Positions 1 to 8,470 of a stretch of DNA of 64,000 nt are shown piece after piece. Position numbers and translations under genes: made by a program. This DNA is from Parapedobacter lycopersici. Lineage in GTDB: Bacteria > Bacteroidota > Bacteroidia > Sphingobacteriales > Sphingobacteriaceae. The notes below the pieces were generated by a model that was not told where the DNA came from, did no database searches, and worked only from the letters and a program-made list of their open reading frames with translations. The DNA lies in the NCBI RefSeq assembly GCF_024643285.1, contig NZ_JAMSLW010000008.1, forward strand, positions 46,106 through 110,105, in the 5' to 3' direction. Numbering within the stretch: position 1 is the stretch's first letter; each line of letters opens with the position of its first letter.

Positions 1-127
1 TTACTGCATCTTCTTCCGCTTTCCCATACATCCCCGGGTCTATGATTGCGCCCGCACCCGTGTCATCGTAAAGCACAAAGGTATTTTCCTGATAAGGGTT
101 GCAGACAAAGGATTTAATGTGGATCAT
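1..127 (-). CDS. MBL-fold metallo-hydrolase, N-terminal part only
   Basis: The first 42 codons of a minus-strand gene run off the left edge. The readable start is MIHIKSFVCNPYQENTFVLY, followed by an IIDPG segment near residues 28-32. This is the usual opening of small glyoxalase II-like metallo-beta-lactamase-fold hydrolases (YcbL type), where the first strands lead to the zinc-binding HxHxDH motif, which lies outside the window. Family members hydrolyse thioesters or related small substrates in the cytoplasm; the substrate here cannot be told. The start codon at 125-127 is the only plausible one and gldD lies 17 bases upstream, so the two are probably cotranscribed. Confidence 0.75.
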   Translation of the reverse strand, partial: MIHIKSFVCNPYQENTFVLYDDTGAGAIIDPGMYGKAEEDAV

Positions 128-144
128 ACCGCAAAAATAAGCAT

Positions 145-729
145 TCATTTCCAACGGATGGAATGGATGATAGTATCAATATCGGCACGTATGAAATCGA
201 GTACCGGCTGGATGGAATCCAGGCGCGGCTTTTCATTGAAATAAAGTGCCCCACGGAGGTAATGGTGCGTGCTGTCCGTAACAAAGAACTGAATGTTCGA
301 TGCGGTATTGCCGCTGATTTCATACAGCAGGCCAAATACATGGTCTGCCGGTCGGTTAATCCGCTGTTGATCTATTGCAGTCGCTTTAATGGTATGCTTG
401 AATGCGAACGTCCGGGCATCTTCCACCAGCTCATTAAAATGTCCCTTGCCTTCGATGGGAATGTAACTCAGGTGTATCCGTGCGTTAAACTGCTTAAACC
501 AGATATCCGTCCAGCAAGGCTGTGCATCCGCTGAACGGTCGGGCTCCATGGCAGCGTAAGCAGGTATCGCAAATACAAAAGGGCATGAGGAAGAAAACGA
601 CCGATAATCTTTTGCGGGAAACTCGATGCGGAAATACCCCCTGGGTTTAGGCGAATAATGTGGCATACAACTGTAAATACAGCTGACTGCCAAGCAGGCA
701 AAGATGCATAAAGCCACGTTTCGGGACAT
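145..729 (-). CDS. gldD: Gliding motility lipoprotein GldD
   Basis: GldD is a lipoprotein required for gliding motility in Flavobacterium and belongs to the gld set associated with type IX secretion. The 194-residue product has a short hydrophobic leader with possible lipidated cysteines at 17 or 21, then the family motif SPKPRGYFRIEFP and a CPFVFAIPAYA segment. An open frame extends upstream into aroE, but the ATG at 727-729 (or the adjacent ATG at 730-732) follows GGAGGA and gives a proper signal peptide, so I chose it. It lies 28 bases downstream of the aroE stop in the same direction. Identification rests on the PKPRGYFRI motif and length; the exact start is less certain. Confidence 0.88.
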   Translation of the reverse strand: MSRNVALCIFACLAVSCIYSCMPHYSPKPRGYFRIEFPAKDYRSFSSSCPFVFAIPAYAAMEPDRSADAQPCWTDIWFKQFNARIHLSYIPIEGKGHFNELVEDARTFAFKHTIKATAIDQQRINRPADHVFGLLYEISGNTASNIQFFVTDSTHHYLRGALYFNEKPRLDSIQPVLDFIRADIDTIIHSIRWK

Positions 730-757
730 CATTCCTCCGTTGTTCATCGCCAACGCA

Positions 758-1501
758 TCAGCTGTTCCATAGCTGCCAGTTCCGTTCGGCCTGCAGCTCC
801 AGCATTTCCAAGCCATTCTTTATTGCCGCACCCTGCCGGGCACCACGTTTTAAAAATGCGGTGGCAGCAGGATTATATACCAGATCGTACAGAAGGTGCT
901 TCTCCCCGAGGTATTCGTACGGAATATCGGGGCAATTGTCGATATCCGGGTAGGTACCAAGAGGTGTGGTGTTAACCAGGAGCAGGTGCTCGCTTAATAC
1001 ATCCGCACTCAGCTGGCTGTACGTGTATTGTCCTCCTTCGGGTCTGCGTGACACCAGGTGGGGAGCAATTCCCAATTGCGTTAGCGCATAAATAACGGCT
1101 TTTGCAGCGCCCCCGTTTCCCAGCACAAGGGCTGAAGTATGCCATGGCTGGAGCAACGGTTTCAGCGATTCCATAAACCCGAATACATCGGTATTATACC
1201 CGGTTAATATCGGTTCTCCCGTTTGCCGGTCAATCCGGATGCAGTTTACTGCAGCGATCGCTTCAGCTTCTGGCGAGAGCTGGTGCAGGTAATCCATAAC
1301 AGCAATCTTATATGGAATCGTCACATTTATCCCCGCCAATTGGGGATCATTCGAGATCAATTCGGGTAAAGCCGAGATTGATTCGATCGGATACAGCTGG
1401 TAATCAACCTCCTTTATCTGCTCCCGTTCAAATTTAGCGTCATAATACCGCTTGGAAAACGAGTGGGTCAGCGGATAGCCAATTAAGCCGAAATTTTTCA
1501 T
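758..1501 (-). CDS. aroE: Shikimate dehydrogenase
   Basis: AroE reduces 3-dehydroshikimate to shikimate with NADPH in the chorismate pathway. The 247-residue protein starts MKNFGLIGYPLTHSFSK, with shikimate-binding serines at 14 and 16 and the catalytic lysine in NVTIPYK (Lys65). A nucleotide-binding GNGGAAKA loop follows in the middle. The frame is open further upstream but those residues resemble nothing in the family, and the chosen ATG is the canonical start. It is preceded by the ComA-type gene (28-base gap) and followed by gldD. Length is slightly short of the 270 typical in E. coli but usual for Bacteroidota enzymes. Confidence 0.93.
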   Translation of the reverse strand: MKNFGLIGYPLTHSFSKRYYDAKFEREQIKEVDYQLYPIESISALPELISNDPQLAGINVTIPYKIAVMDYLHQLSPEAEAIAAVNCIRIDRQTGEPILTGYNTDVFGFMESLKPLLQPWHTSALVLGNGGAAKAVIYALTQLGIAPHLVSRRPEGGQYTYSQLSADVLSEHLLLVNTTPLGTYPDIDNCPDIPYEYLGEKHLLYDLVYNPAATAFLKRGARQGAAIKNGLEMLELQAERNWQLWNS

Positions 1502-1529
1502 GGTACAGGCAGTAAATTCGTAGGAGCCG

Positions 1530-2285
1530 TTAAATGAAATTATGAAAGGTATCCCCGCGCAGACCCAGACGGGTACTTTCCAATGCGATAATTTCATGCG
1601 GGCTGATATTTCCCAGGTTCACATTGGCGCCTATAAGCTGGATAAACCAGACCTGCTGTGCTTTCAGCGGTGCCTCCCAGATGATTTTTTCATTAGGTAT
1701 TTCGTTCAGGATCTCATCTACAAGTCCCTGCCTTACCTCGCCCGATTCCCGGTAAAGCCCGACGTTCCCACTTTCACGGGATTCCGCAATAAGCCGCCAT
1801 GATCCGGCAGCTAACTCGGCTTTCATCAATGAAATCCATTTATAGGGAGCCATGATCTTCGTATTATCTTTAGACCCCACTTCAGAAATGACCGTAACAT
1901 GCTGGGCAAGCTTCGCAATGTACTCGCACTTCTGGTCATGCGGCATCACGATGGAACCGTCGGAAATTTCAGCGTATTCCAGCTTGTATTTTTCGATAAC
2001 CCGTAAAAAATCATCGAACTGGTCACGAACTACAAAAGCCTCAAATAGGGTTCCGCCCAAATAAGGGTGTACACCGGCACTTCGGTATACCGCCAGTTTC
2101 TCTTCCAGCTGCGGGGTAAGATAAGCGGTTGTCCAACCCAGCTTAACAAAATCGGTATATGATGCTCCAACGGCCATGAAATCTTCGGCCTGCCTTACGC
2201 TAAACCCTTTATCCATGACCATTGTTAATCCATTATTCCTTGGTTTATGCGTACGCATCGGGACATTCTTCAACTCAAAATTCAT
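1530..2285 (-). CDS. comA: Phosphosulfolactate synthase (ComA family)
   Basis: ComA adds sulfite to phosphoenolpyruvate to give (2R)-3-phospho-3-sulfolactate, the first step of methanogen coenzyme M synthesis; homologues in Bacteroidota have a less clear role. The 251-residue protein is a predicted TIM barrel with family segments MVMDKGF, DFVKLGWTTAYL, HPYLGGTLFEAF, EISDGSI and VISEVGSKD, which carry conserved Lys, Asp and Glu residues. The start MNFELKNVP was chosen over an upstream ATG because it matches the family N terminus. It lies between the TPR gene and aroE, all in one direction. No ComB or ComC homologue is in the window, so the product's fate is unknown. Confidence 0.85.
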   Translation of the reverse strand: MNFELKNVPMRTHKPRNNGLTMVMDKGFSVRQAEDFMAVGASYTDFVKLGWTTAYLTPQLEEKLAVYRSAGVHPYLGGTLFEAFVVRDQFDDFLRVIEKYKLEYAEISDGSIVMPHDQKCEYIAKLAQHVTVISEVGSKDNTKIMAPYKWISLMKAELAAGSWRLIAESRESGNVGLYRESGEVRQGLVDEILNEIPNEKIIWEAPLKAQQVWFIQLIGANVNLGNISPHEIIALESTRLGLRGDTFHNFI

Positions 2286-2357
2286 GAAAGTAACTGCATT
2301 AAATGCTAACAAAAGTTGCTGTGTAATGGCCGTATTACGGAACGGCCGTCCGGCAAA

Positions 2358-3761
2358 TTACGACGTATATTTATTAATGACATCGATTATGGCTTTATTG
2401 CCACGCAATTGTGGAAGGTATTCAAATAATACGGCATGCTTATGCGGATCGGATGAAAGCCCTAATTCCAAATAGTTCAACGCTTCATTATACTTGCCGT
2501 TCGCAATAAGATAAGCGACCATGCGATAATATAATTCCGCAGTTTCCGGGTTATTCTTGATTGCCTCGGCGATCGTTTCAATTGCACGGCCCAGCTTCCC
2601 CCTTTCGTATAAAATGGAAGAGTAATCCAGCCATGCCTCTGCGTCAATGGGATTCAGTTCAACTACTTTTTCGTAAGCTTGCTCTGCTTCATCCAGTTGG
2701 TTCAGTTTGTAGCGGGCATCCGCTATGGCAAACCAGTAATCGGGGTTATTCTGTTCCAGGTCAAGCGCCTTTTTATAAAAATGCAGTGACTCGAAGTGGC
2801 GCTCTTCGTAGTCGAGCGTAACGCCGATACCGAACCAGGCATCAGCAAGGTCCGCATCAATTTTCACTGCTTTTTTATAGTACGATCGTGCCTCGTCCAT
2901 CTGGTCAAGCTTTTCATAACACTCTCCAATGGCACAATATGTTTCGGCGCCCGGGGGCTCATATTCGAAAGTTTGCTTATATACCGCAATGGCTTCGCTG
3001 TATTTGTCCAAATTGACCAATGCATTGCCTTTATTGAAGTAAGCCGAAGCAAAGTTGTCTTTAATCAATATGGCATAATCGTAGGCATCGATAGCCTCTT
3101 CATATCGGTTCAGCTTATGATAAGCATTCCCGAGGTTATACCATGCTGCACAGGAATAAGGATCATTATCGATGTATTGCTTGTAGAAACCGATACTTTC
3201 TTCCTGCCTATCCAGTACATCGTAACAGAAGGCAAGTTCGTATAAGGCATCCTGATTTTCCATATTCTGCTTCAGGCTCGCCTTCAGAAAATGGATGGCC
3301 TTTTCGTAATCGCCTTTATTTTGATAAAGCAACGCCATCTGGAGGTAAATCTCATCGGGGTTTTCGCTCAGCTCCAATGCCTTTTCCAGGTTGCTGAATG
3401 CTTCATCATAACGGTCCAGGTTACCCAGTATTCCACCCTTAATCAGGTAAATGTCGCTTTCCGAGGGTTCCAGGGTTTCAGCCTTTTCCAACGATTCCAA
3501 CGCTTCGGAGAACTGATGCGTAACGGCAAAAAGCTGAGCCTGTTTCAAATAAAAAACAGCCACAAAGGGGTGCTGGTTTACCGCATACTCCACCACCTGA
3601 AGGGCCTTGATTGGGTCATTTTTATCCATGTAATAATCTATGATCCCTTCAAAAGCCTGTGTGTCAAAGAAATACTGGTCCTTATTGCGGATCATTTCTT
3701 CATATCGTGCTACCGAAAATTTCGGGTCTTCGGCGGGCCCATATTCGAAATCGTCTTCCAT
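2358..3761 (-). CDS. Large tetratricopeptide-repeat protein
   Basis: The 467-residue product is built almost wholly of TPR units from about residue 35 to 440, recognisable by the recurring W/Y-x2-LG-x-A-Y and A-x3-Y-x-A pattern (for example AWYNLGNAYHKLNRYEEAID). No signal peptide or membrane segment is visible; the N terminus is acidic (MEDDFEYGP). TPR arrays act as protein-binding scaffolds. Such long soluble TPR proteins are common beside housekeeping genes in Sphingobacteria, but the partner is unknown. It is the first gene of the minus-strand run ending in gldD, 72 bases before the comA start. Function is not assigned. Confidence 0.8.
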   Translation of the reverse strand: MEDDFEYGPAEDPKFSVARYEEMIRNKDQYFFDTQAFEGIIDYYMDKNDPIKALQVVEYAVNQHPFVAVFYLKQAQLFAVTHQFSEALESLEKAETLEPSESDIYLIKGGILGNLDRYDEAFSNLEKALELSENPDEIYLQMALLYQNKGDYEKAIHFLKASLKQNMENQDALYELAFCYDVLDRQEESIGFYKQYIDNDPYSCAAWYNLGNAYHKLNRYEEAIDAYDYAILIKDNFASAYFNKGNALVNLDKYSEAIAVYKQTFEYEPPGAETYCAIGECYEKLDQMDEARSYYKKAVKIDADLADAWFGIGVTLDYEERHFESLHFYKKALDLEQNNPDYWFAIADARYKLNQLDEAEQAYEKVVELNPIDAEAWLDYSSILYERGKLGRAIETIAEAIKNNPETAELYYRMVAYLIANGKYNEALNYLELGLSSDPHKHAVLFEYLPQLRGNKAIIDVINKYTS

Positions 3762-4017
3762 CTATATCCTAATTTAGAACTAACATTGAGGCTCCCATTC
3801 CGCTTTTCAGCCGCTGGCTTGATGACAACAACAAAATAGGGTTTTGTCGAATAATACTGTTAACACAAGTTTTCAACAATTGGGCCAGGTGTTTTTAAAG
3901 CTATTGAAAATCAATTTTTTATAAAAAAACCAATGTCGATAATCAATAAAGGTGTGGGTGCCTCCCTTCTGGATGTACGTGTGCACACTGTCGCCATGAT
4001 CGTCTCAAATCGATATA

Positions 4018-4025
4018 CAAAGGTA
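4018..4025 (-). promoter_or_regulatory. -7 element TACCTTTG, possible TPR-gene promoter
   Basis: On the minus strand the bases read TACCTTTG, matching the Bacteroidota consensus TAnnTTTG. No clear TTTG box lies at the right distance upstream, and the leader would be long, so this is tentative. Confidence 0.35.
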
Positions 4026-4047
4026 CGTATTTATGCTTAAAAAAATA

Positions 4048-4055
4048 TATCTTTG
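4048..4055 (+). promoter_or_regulatory. -7 element TATCTTTG for aldehyde dehydrogenase
   Basis: TATCTTTG fits the Bacteroidota -7 consensus and lies about 96 bases before the ATG at 4152. No clear -33 TTG box is seen. Confidence 0.5.
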
Positions 4056-4151
4056 GATTACGCATGTTCCAAAGATCCATTACTGCGTAAATTAACCGCG
4101 GGGGCAGGCCCCACCATTTTATCCGGATGCACCCGCTTCAAAAAATACCAC

Positions 4152-5696
4152 ATGATCAACAGACTGACGATTGAAGACATGCTGCAACGGCTCTCCATCA
4201 AGCCGGTAAATCCAGCATGGAGCACTGGTAAGGAAACAGGGGATGATACTTCAACACCGTTCGATAGCTTTTCTCCTGTGGATGGCCAGCTGATCGCCTC
4301 CGTCGGGTCGGCGTCTGCCGATGCATATGACCGGGTAATCGAACAGGCCACTGCCGCTTTTGGCCAATGGCGGATGATCCCGGCTCCACGCCGGGGCGAC
4401 ATCGTCCGGCAATTTGGAGAAGCGCTCCGCAGTCACAAGCAGGATCTGGGCATGCTGGTTTCCTATGAGATGGGCAAAAGTCTACAGGAGGGCCTGGGGG
4501 AAGTACAGGAGATGATTGATATCTGCGATTTTGCTACCGGACTCAGCCGGCAGCTGTATGGGCTCACCATGCAATCGGAACGCCCGCAGCACCGCATGTA
4601 CGAACAATGGCATCCACTGGGCATCGTGGGTATTATTTCCGCTTTTAACTTTCCGGTAGCCGTCTGGAGCTGGAACGCGGCCATTGCATGGATATGTGGT
4701 AACGTGTGTGTTTGGAAACCTTCTGAAAAGACCCCCGTTACTGCCGTGGCCTGCCAGCAATTGATGGCGCGTGTATTGGCGGAAAATGGCATACCCGAAG
4801 GTGTGTCCTGCCTGGTACAAGGCGGCCGATCACTGGGTGAAGAGCTGGCCGGTGACCACCGTATTGCGCTGGTGTCGGCTACCGGTTCCACCCGGATGGG
4901 CAAGTCGGTCGCCGCGGCGACGGCCGCAAGACTGGGCCGGAGTATCCTGGAACTGGGCGGCAATAACGCCCTGATCATTTCGCAGCACGCCGACCTGGAT
5001 GTCGCCTTGCCCGCTGCGGTATTTGGCGCGGTAGGCACCGCCGGACAGCGGTGCACCACCACGCGCCGGCTGATCATCCACGAAGCGGTGTACGATACAT
5101 TCCGCCAGCGGCTGGTAAACGCATATGGACAGCTGCGTATCGGTAATCCGCTCGACGAACAGAATCACGTCGGACCGCTGATCGATGTGGATGCCGTCCG
5201 GCAATACGAAGCGGCAATTGCTTCCTGCCTGCGTGAAGGCGGGCATTTCGCCGTTGCTGGCACAGTGCTGGAAGGAGCAGAATATGTTTCAGGTTGCTAC
5301 GTGCGTCCCTGCATTGCCGAAGTCGAGCCTTATTTCGAAATAGTGAAGCAGGAGACCTTTGCTCCCATACTGTACCTGATGAAATACCGCACACTGGAAG
5401 AGGCCATCCGGATCCAAAATGAGGTTCCCCAAGGATTATCATCGGCGATTATGACGCAGAACCTGCGTGAGGCTGAACAGTTTCTGTCTGTCGCCGGGTC
5501 TGATTGTGGTATCGCTAATGTGAATATTGGCACTTCAGGAGCAGAAATCGGAGGCGCATTCGGCGGAGAAAAAGATACCGGGGGTGGCCGCGAATCCGGT
5601 TCTGATGCCTGGAAAGCATATATGCGGCGGCAAACAAATACCATCAATTATTCCGATAAGTTGCCGCTGGCCCAGGGAATTAAATTTGACGTGTAA
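4152..5696 (+). CDS. ALDH7-type aldehyde dehydrogenase (piperideine-6-carboxylate dehydrogenase-like)
   Basis: This 514-residue NAD(P)-dependent aldehyde dehydrogenase has the general base in LELGGNN (Glu267) and the nucleophile in GQRCTTTRRL (Cys301). The order NFPVAVWSWN, KPSEKTP, GSTRMGK and the C-terminal GGEKDTGGGRESGSDAWK segment match antiquitin (ALDH7A1), AmaB and related enzymes that oxidise alpha-aminoadipate semialdehyde in lysine catabolism. The open frame begins earlier (4053), but those residues look unrelated and the ATG at 4152 gives the usual length. It is a single-gene unit facing convergently into nadD. Family assignment is firm; the lysine-pathway substrate is inferred from the family. 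Confidence 0.88.
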   Translation: MINRLTIEDMLQRLSIKPVNPAWSTGKETGDDTSTPFDSFSPVDGQLIASVGSASADAYDRVIEQATAAFGQWRMIPAPRRGDIVRQFGEALRSHKQDLGMLVSYEMGKSLQEGLGEVQEMIDICDFATGLSRQLYGLTMQSERPQHRMYEQWHPLGIVGIISAFNFPVAVWSWNAAIAWICGNVCVWKPSEKTPVTAVACQQLMARVLAENGIPEGVSCLVQGGRSLGEELAGDHRIALVSATGSTRMGKSVAAATAARLGRSILELGGNNALIISQHADLDVALPAAVFGAVGTAGQRCTTTRRLIIHEAVYDTFRQRLVNAYGQLRIGNPLDEQNHVGPLIDVDAVRQYEAAIASCLREGGHFAVAGTVLEGAEYVSGCYVRPCIAEVEPYFEIVKQETFAPILYLMKYRTLEEAIRIQNEVPQGLSSAIMTQNLREAEQFLSVAGSDCGIANVNIGTSGAEIGGAFGGEKDTGGGRESGSDAWKAYMRRQTNTINYSDKLPLAQGIKFDV

Positions 5697-5710
5697 GCTT
5701 TAAGGGCGCA

Positions 5711-6286
5711 TTATAGATAAAGTCCCTTATTCTCAATGAATCGCAACACACCGTCGGGCACAAAATAACGCACGGATTTACCTGCTTTTACCGCATTGCG
5801 GATAAATGTCGATGAAAATTCCATGAGCGGCGTATCCGTAATCCGGATGGCAGGATGGCCTTCCCATTCAGCTATTGAAAAGCCGGGCCGGGGGTATACA
5901 TAAATGCGGTAATCCCGCAGCAAAACCTCATAGTTCTTCCATTTTTTGATCGACGCCAGGTTGTCTGATCCCATAATCAATACGAATGTCTTCTCTGGAT
6001 GTTTCTCGTTAAGATGGGTTAGCGTATCGATGGTATAAGAAGGTTGCGGCAGGGAGAATTCGACCGTACTGCTCTTGATTTTTTCGGCCTGCTCAAGTGC
6101 CAGGTTGACCATTTCCAGCCGGTCGTACATGTTAATCAGCGTATCTTTCCGCTTCAGCGGGTTGTGGGGCGATACAACCAGCCATACCTCATCGAGATCG
6201 GTATAGTGGGCCATGTAGGTGGCAATGATCAGGTGACCGGTATGTATGGGGTTGAAAGATCCGAAGAATAATCCAACGGTAGCCAT
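5711..6286 (-). CDS. nadD: Nicotinate-nucleotide adenylyltransferase
   Basis: NadD transfers AMP from ATP to nicotinate mononucleotide in NAD synthesis. The 191-residue protein has the nucleotidyltransferase motif GSFNPIHTGH with the HxGH pair at His15 and His18, and near the C terminus the FSSTFIR segment that replaces the classic ISSTxIR phosphate-binding motif. The gene starts one base after the gmk stop, so nadD, gmk and yicC form a tight operon, a gene order seen repeatedly in Bacteroidota. Confidence 0.95.
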   Translation of the reverse strand: MATVGLFFGSFNPIHTGHLIIATYMAHYTDLDEVWLVVSPHNPLKRKDTLINMYDRLEMVNLALEQAEKIKSSTVEFSLPQPSYTIDTLTHLNEKHPEKTFVLIMGSDNLASIKKWKNYEVLLRDYRIYVYPRPGFSIAEWEGHPAIRITDTPLMEFSSTFIRNAVKAGKSVRYFVPDGVLRFIENKGLYL

Positions 6287-6287
6287 G

Positions 6288-6863
6288 TCAGTCCTTTTTT
6301 TCTATAAAATCCAGCATCAGCCGTTCCGCTTCCCGGCAGGCAACATCCAGGTCGTCATTGTGCAGGATGACATCAAACTGGCCGGCATAGCCGAGCTCCT
6401 TTTCTGCCTTGGCAACCCGTTCGGTTAATTTCTCATCGCTATCCGTTCCTCTTCCATACAGCCGCTGTTTCAGTACTTCCAGTGAAGGCGGCTGTACGAA
6501 AACCGCCAGTGCACGGTCGCCGAATTTGCGCTTAAGGTGCAATCCGCCTTCCACATCGATGTCAAAGATGACATGTTTGCCCGACGCCCATATGCGGTCA
6601 ACTTCCGTGCGGAGCGTGCCGTAAAACGTACCGGCGTATACTTCTTCAAATTCAATGAATTCCTTCTTAGCGATGCGGTGTAAGAACTCCGCCTGGGAAA
6701 TGAAGTAATAGTCGCGGCCGTTTACCTCTCCGTCTCGCGGCGCGCGGGTGCTGGCCGAAATGGAAAAGGCAATTTTATCACCATATTTGGTCAAAAGATG
6801 CCTTACGATGGTCGTTTTGCCCGCACCGGAAGGGGCAGAGAATATGATCAGCTTTCCGTCCAT
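6288..6863 (-). CDS. gmk: Guanylate kinase
   Basis: Gmk phosphorylates GMP and dGMP to the diphosphates using ATP. The P-loop SAPSGAGKT sits at residues 9-17, followed by the GMP-binding STRAPRDGEVNGRDYYF region and the FIEFEEVYAGTFYGT segment. The length, 191 residues, is normal. It lies 3 bases after yicC and 1 base before nadD on the same strand. Confidence 0.96.
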   Translation of the reverse strand: MDGKLIIFSAPSGAGKTTIVRHLLTKYGDKIAFSISASTRAPRDGEVNGRDYYFISQAEFLHRIAKKEFIEFEEVYAGTFYGTLRTEVDRIWASGKHVIFDIDVEGGLHLKRKFGDRALAVFVQPPSLEVLKQRLYGRGTDSDEKLTERVAKAEKELGYAGQFDVILHNDDLDVACREAERLMLDFIEKKD

Positions 6864-6866
6864 TGG

Positions 6867-7742
6867 TTACAGTACGTTTAGTAACTGCTCTTTGATTTTT
6901 TCCAGTTCCTCTTTCATCCGCACCACCACTTGCTGGATACCCGCATGATTGGCTTTGGATCCCAAGGTATTGATCTCCCGGCCCATTTCCTGCGAAATAA
7001 AGCCCAATTTTTTCCCATTGGCATCGGTCGCCTCCAGCGCTTGCAAAAAATAATTACAGTGGCTGCGAAGCCGGACTTTCTCTTCGGTAATATCCAGTTT
7101 GTCAATGTAAAATATCAATTCCTGTTCAAAACGGTTCCGGTCTACGTTTTCTTTGCCCACCGTTTCATCCAGGTATTGATGGATCCGTTCACGGATTAAT
7201 GGAATTCGGCTGGTCTCCATCGCTTCCACCTCATCGAGTAGCTGGAGGATGGTCGATGTCCGTGAAAAAAGGTCTCCGCGCAGCACTTCACCCTCGTCCT
7301 TCCGGAACTGATCCAGTTGCCCTATGGCGTCCCGGAATGCAGCAAGCAGCAGCACGGCTTCCTCTTCGTCGGCACGGTCCTCATCCTGGCTGACCACTTC
7401 GGGCATATTGAGTGCTAACTCAAAAAGATTGGCCGGTTCGTGACCCAGGTTTTCGGCAATGGTTTTTAGCTGTCGGTAATAGTTCCGGAGTAACTCATCG
7501 TTGATGGTTGCCGCCGATGCCGACTGATCGGTGTATTCGGCATTCACCGTCACGCTTACTTTACCCCGCTCCACCAGCTTTGTGCATTCACCGCGTAGAA
7601 AAAGCTCTTTATCCGAAAAAGCCTTCGGTAACCGGATGCTGAGCTCCAGGAATTTGGAATTTAACGACTTAATTTCTACGGTATATTTTACCTGCTGGTT
7701 TTCCCTGGCCCCTAAGCCATAACCTGTCATGGACTTGATCAT
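6867..7742 (-). CDS. yicC: YicC/YloC family endoribonuclease
   Basis: YicC proteins are conserved bacterial proteins reported to act as RNases that affect small-RNA turnover. The product is about 291 residues and begins MIKSMTGYGLG, the family hallmark. It has the N-terminal YicC-N domain (to about 155) and the C-terminal DUF1732 region, ending in the conserved LGSKANHAGIQQVVVRMK segment. An in-frame ATG two codons upstream (7748) is possible, but family alignment favours the MIKSMTG start. It heads the yicC-gmk-nadD operon. Confidence 0.92.
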   Translation of the reverse strand: MIKSMTGYGLGARENQQVKYTVEIKSLNSKFLELSIRLPKAFSDKELFLRGECTKLVERGKVSVTVNAEYTDQSASAATINDELLRNYYRQLKTIAENLGHEPANLFELALNMPEVVSQDEDRADEEEAVLLLAAFRDAIGQLDQFRKDEGEVLRGDLFSRTSTILQLLDEVEAMETSRIPLIRERIHQYLDETVGKENVDRNRFEQELIFYIDKLDITEEKVRLRSHCNYFLQALEATDANGKKLGFISQEMGREINTLGSKANHAGIQQVVVRMKEELEKIKEQLLNVL

Positions 7743-7845
7743 GCGCAAACTTAGATAAATTTGCCCGAATTTATCGATTTCTCCACCGCCATAAGAAGTT
7801 TTTAGTAAAATTCACCGTCAGCTTTTTGCAATCGGTTATCATTCC

Positions 7846-8448
7846 CTACCAATCGTGTTTGGCAATAATGACACACAGGTACGATTTGTAGGTGCTGCCG
7901 GAAGCCGCGCGCACATAACCAATGCCAATGTCCTGTAAGGAAGCGTTCCATTCGCCTATGCCCAGTAAATGTTTGCGGTGGGCGTAACCTGGAGAGTTTC
8001 TGCCAATAATCATGGCATTAATGCCATCCACAGCCGATGGGTGATTGGCGCCGATGGATTCAAAACTGTTTGCATTCTTACGCTTAAGCCAGCTGGCATT
8101 CAGTGAATAGCCTGCACGGTCAATATGGTAATTAGGGCCAAAACCATCGGGGTCAGTGTGATCGAAATAATCGCGTTTGGCCATGTCCAGCGCCCTCATC
8201 TCCGCAACTTTTGCAAGCGTGCTGTTCCATTTCAGCGGGGTATGGTTTACCGTTATGCCGCGACTGAGGTGAAGTTTGCGTTGATAAGCCCCGGGGTTTT
8301 GCCGGATGTCATTGAGCAGTGCGAAAGCCTCGCGGGCTTCCCTGCGATCGACGGTCGGCCGGCTTGTTCCGGAAGGAGAAAAGGACGAAAGCAGCCAAAA
8401 GGCCGCAGAAAAAATAAGATATCTCACGGTAATACTTTGATCAAGCAA
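7846..8448 (-). CDS. Secreted CAP-domain (SCP/PR-1-like) protein
   Basis: The 200-residue protein has an N-terminal hydrophobic segment (about residues 9-24) and then a single CAP domain. Visible CAP features are LKWNSTLAKVAEMRALDMAKRD (CAP helix), a FDHTDPDG loop with the conserved His, and HRKHLLGIG near the C terminus. Bacterial CAP proteins are extracytoplasmic and their biochemical function is mostly unknown; lipid or cell-wall binding is proposed for some. It sits between yicC and the DedA gene on the same strand but with larger gaps, so cotranscription is uncertain. Confidence 0.8.
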   Translation of the reverse strand: MLDQSITVRYLIFSAAFWLLSSFSPSGTSRPTVDRREAREAFALLNDIRQNPGAYQRKLHLSRGITVNHTPLKWNSTLAKVAEMRALDMAKRDYFDHTDPDGFGPNYHIDRAGYSLNASWLKRKNANSFESIGANHPSAVDGINAMIIGRNSPGYAHRKHLLGIGEWNASLQDIGIGYVRAASGSTYKSYLCVIIAKHDW

Positions 8449-8470
8449 ATGGCAAGGACTATGCCGGTTT

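Larger units (their letters stand above)
3762..4151. other. Divergent intergenic region with two facing promoters
   Basis: This 390-base AT-rich spacer separates the minus-strand TPR gene from the plus-strand aldehyde dehydrogenase. It holds a TAnnTTTG-type -7 element on each strand (4018-4025 minus, 4048-4055 plus). A 35-codon open frame begins at 3933, but nothing about it suggests a gene. The leader left for the TPR gene would be about 250 bases. Confidence 0.5.

Noticed and set aside
7746..7753. -7 element TAAGTTTG for yicC
   Set aside because: It overlaps the extended start of yicC and has no -33 partner; transcription would begin inside the gene.
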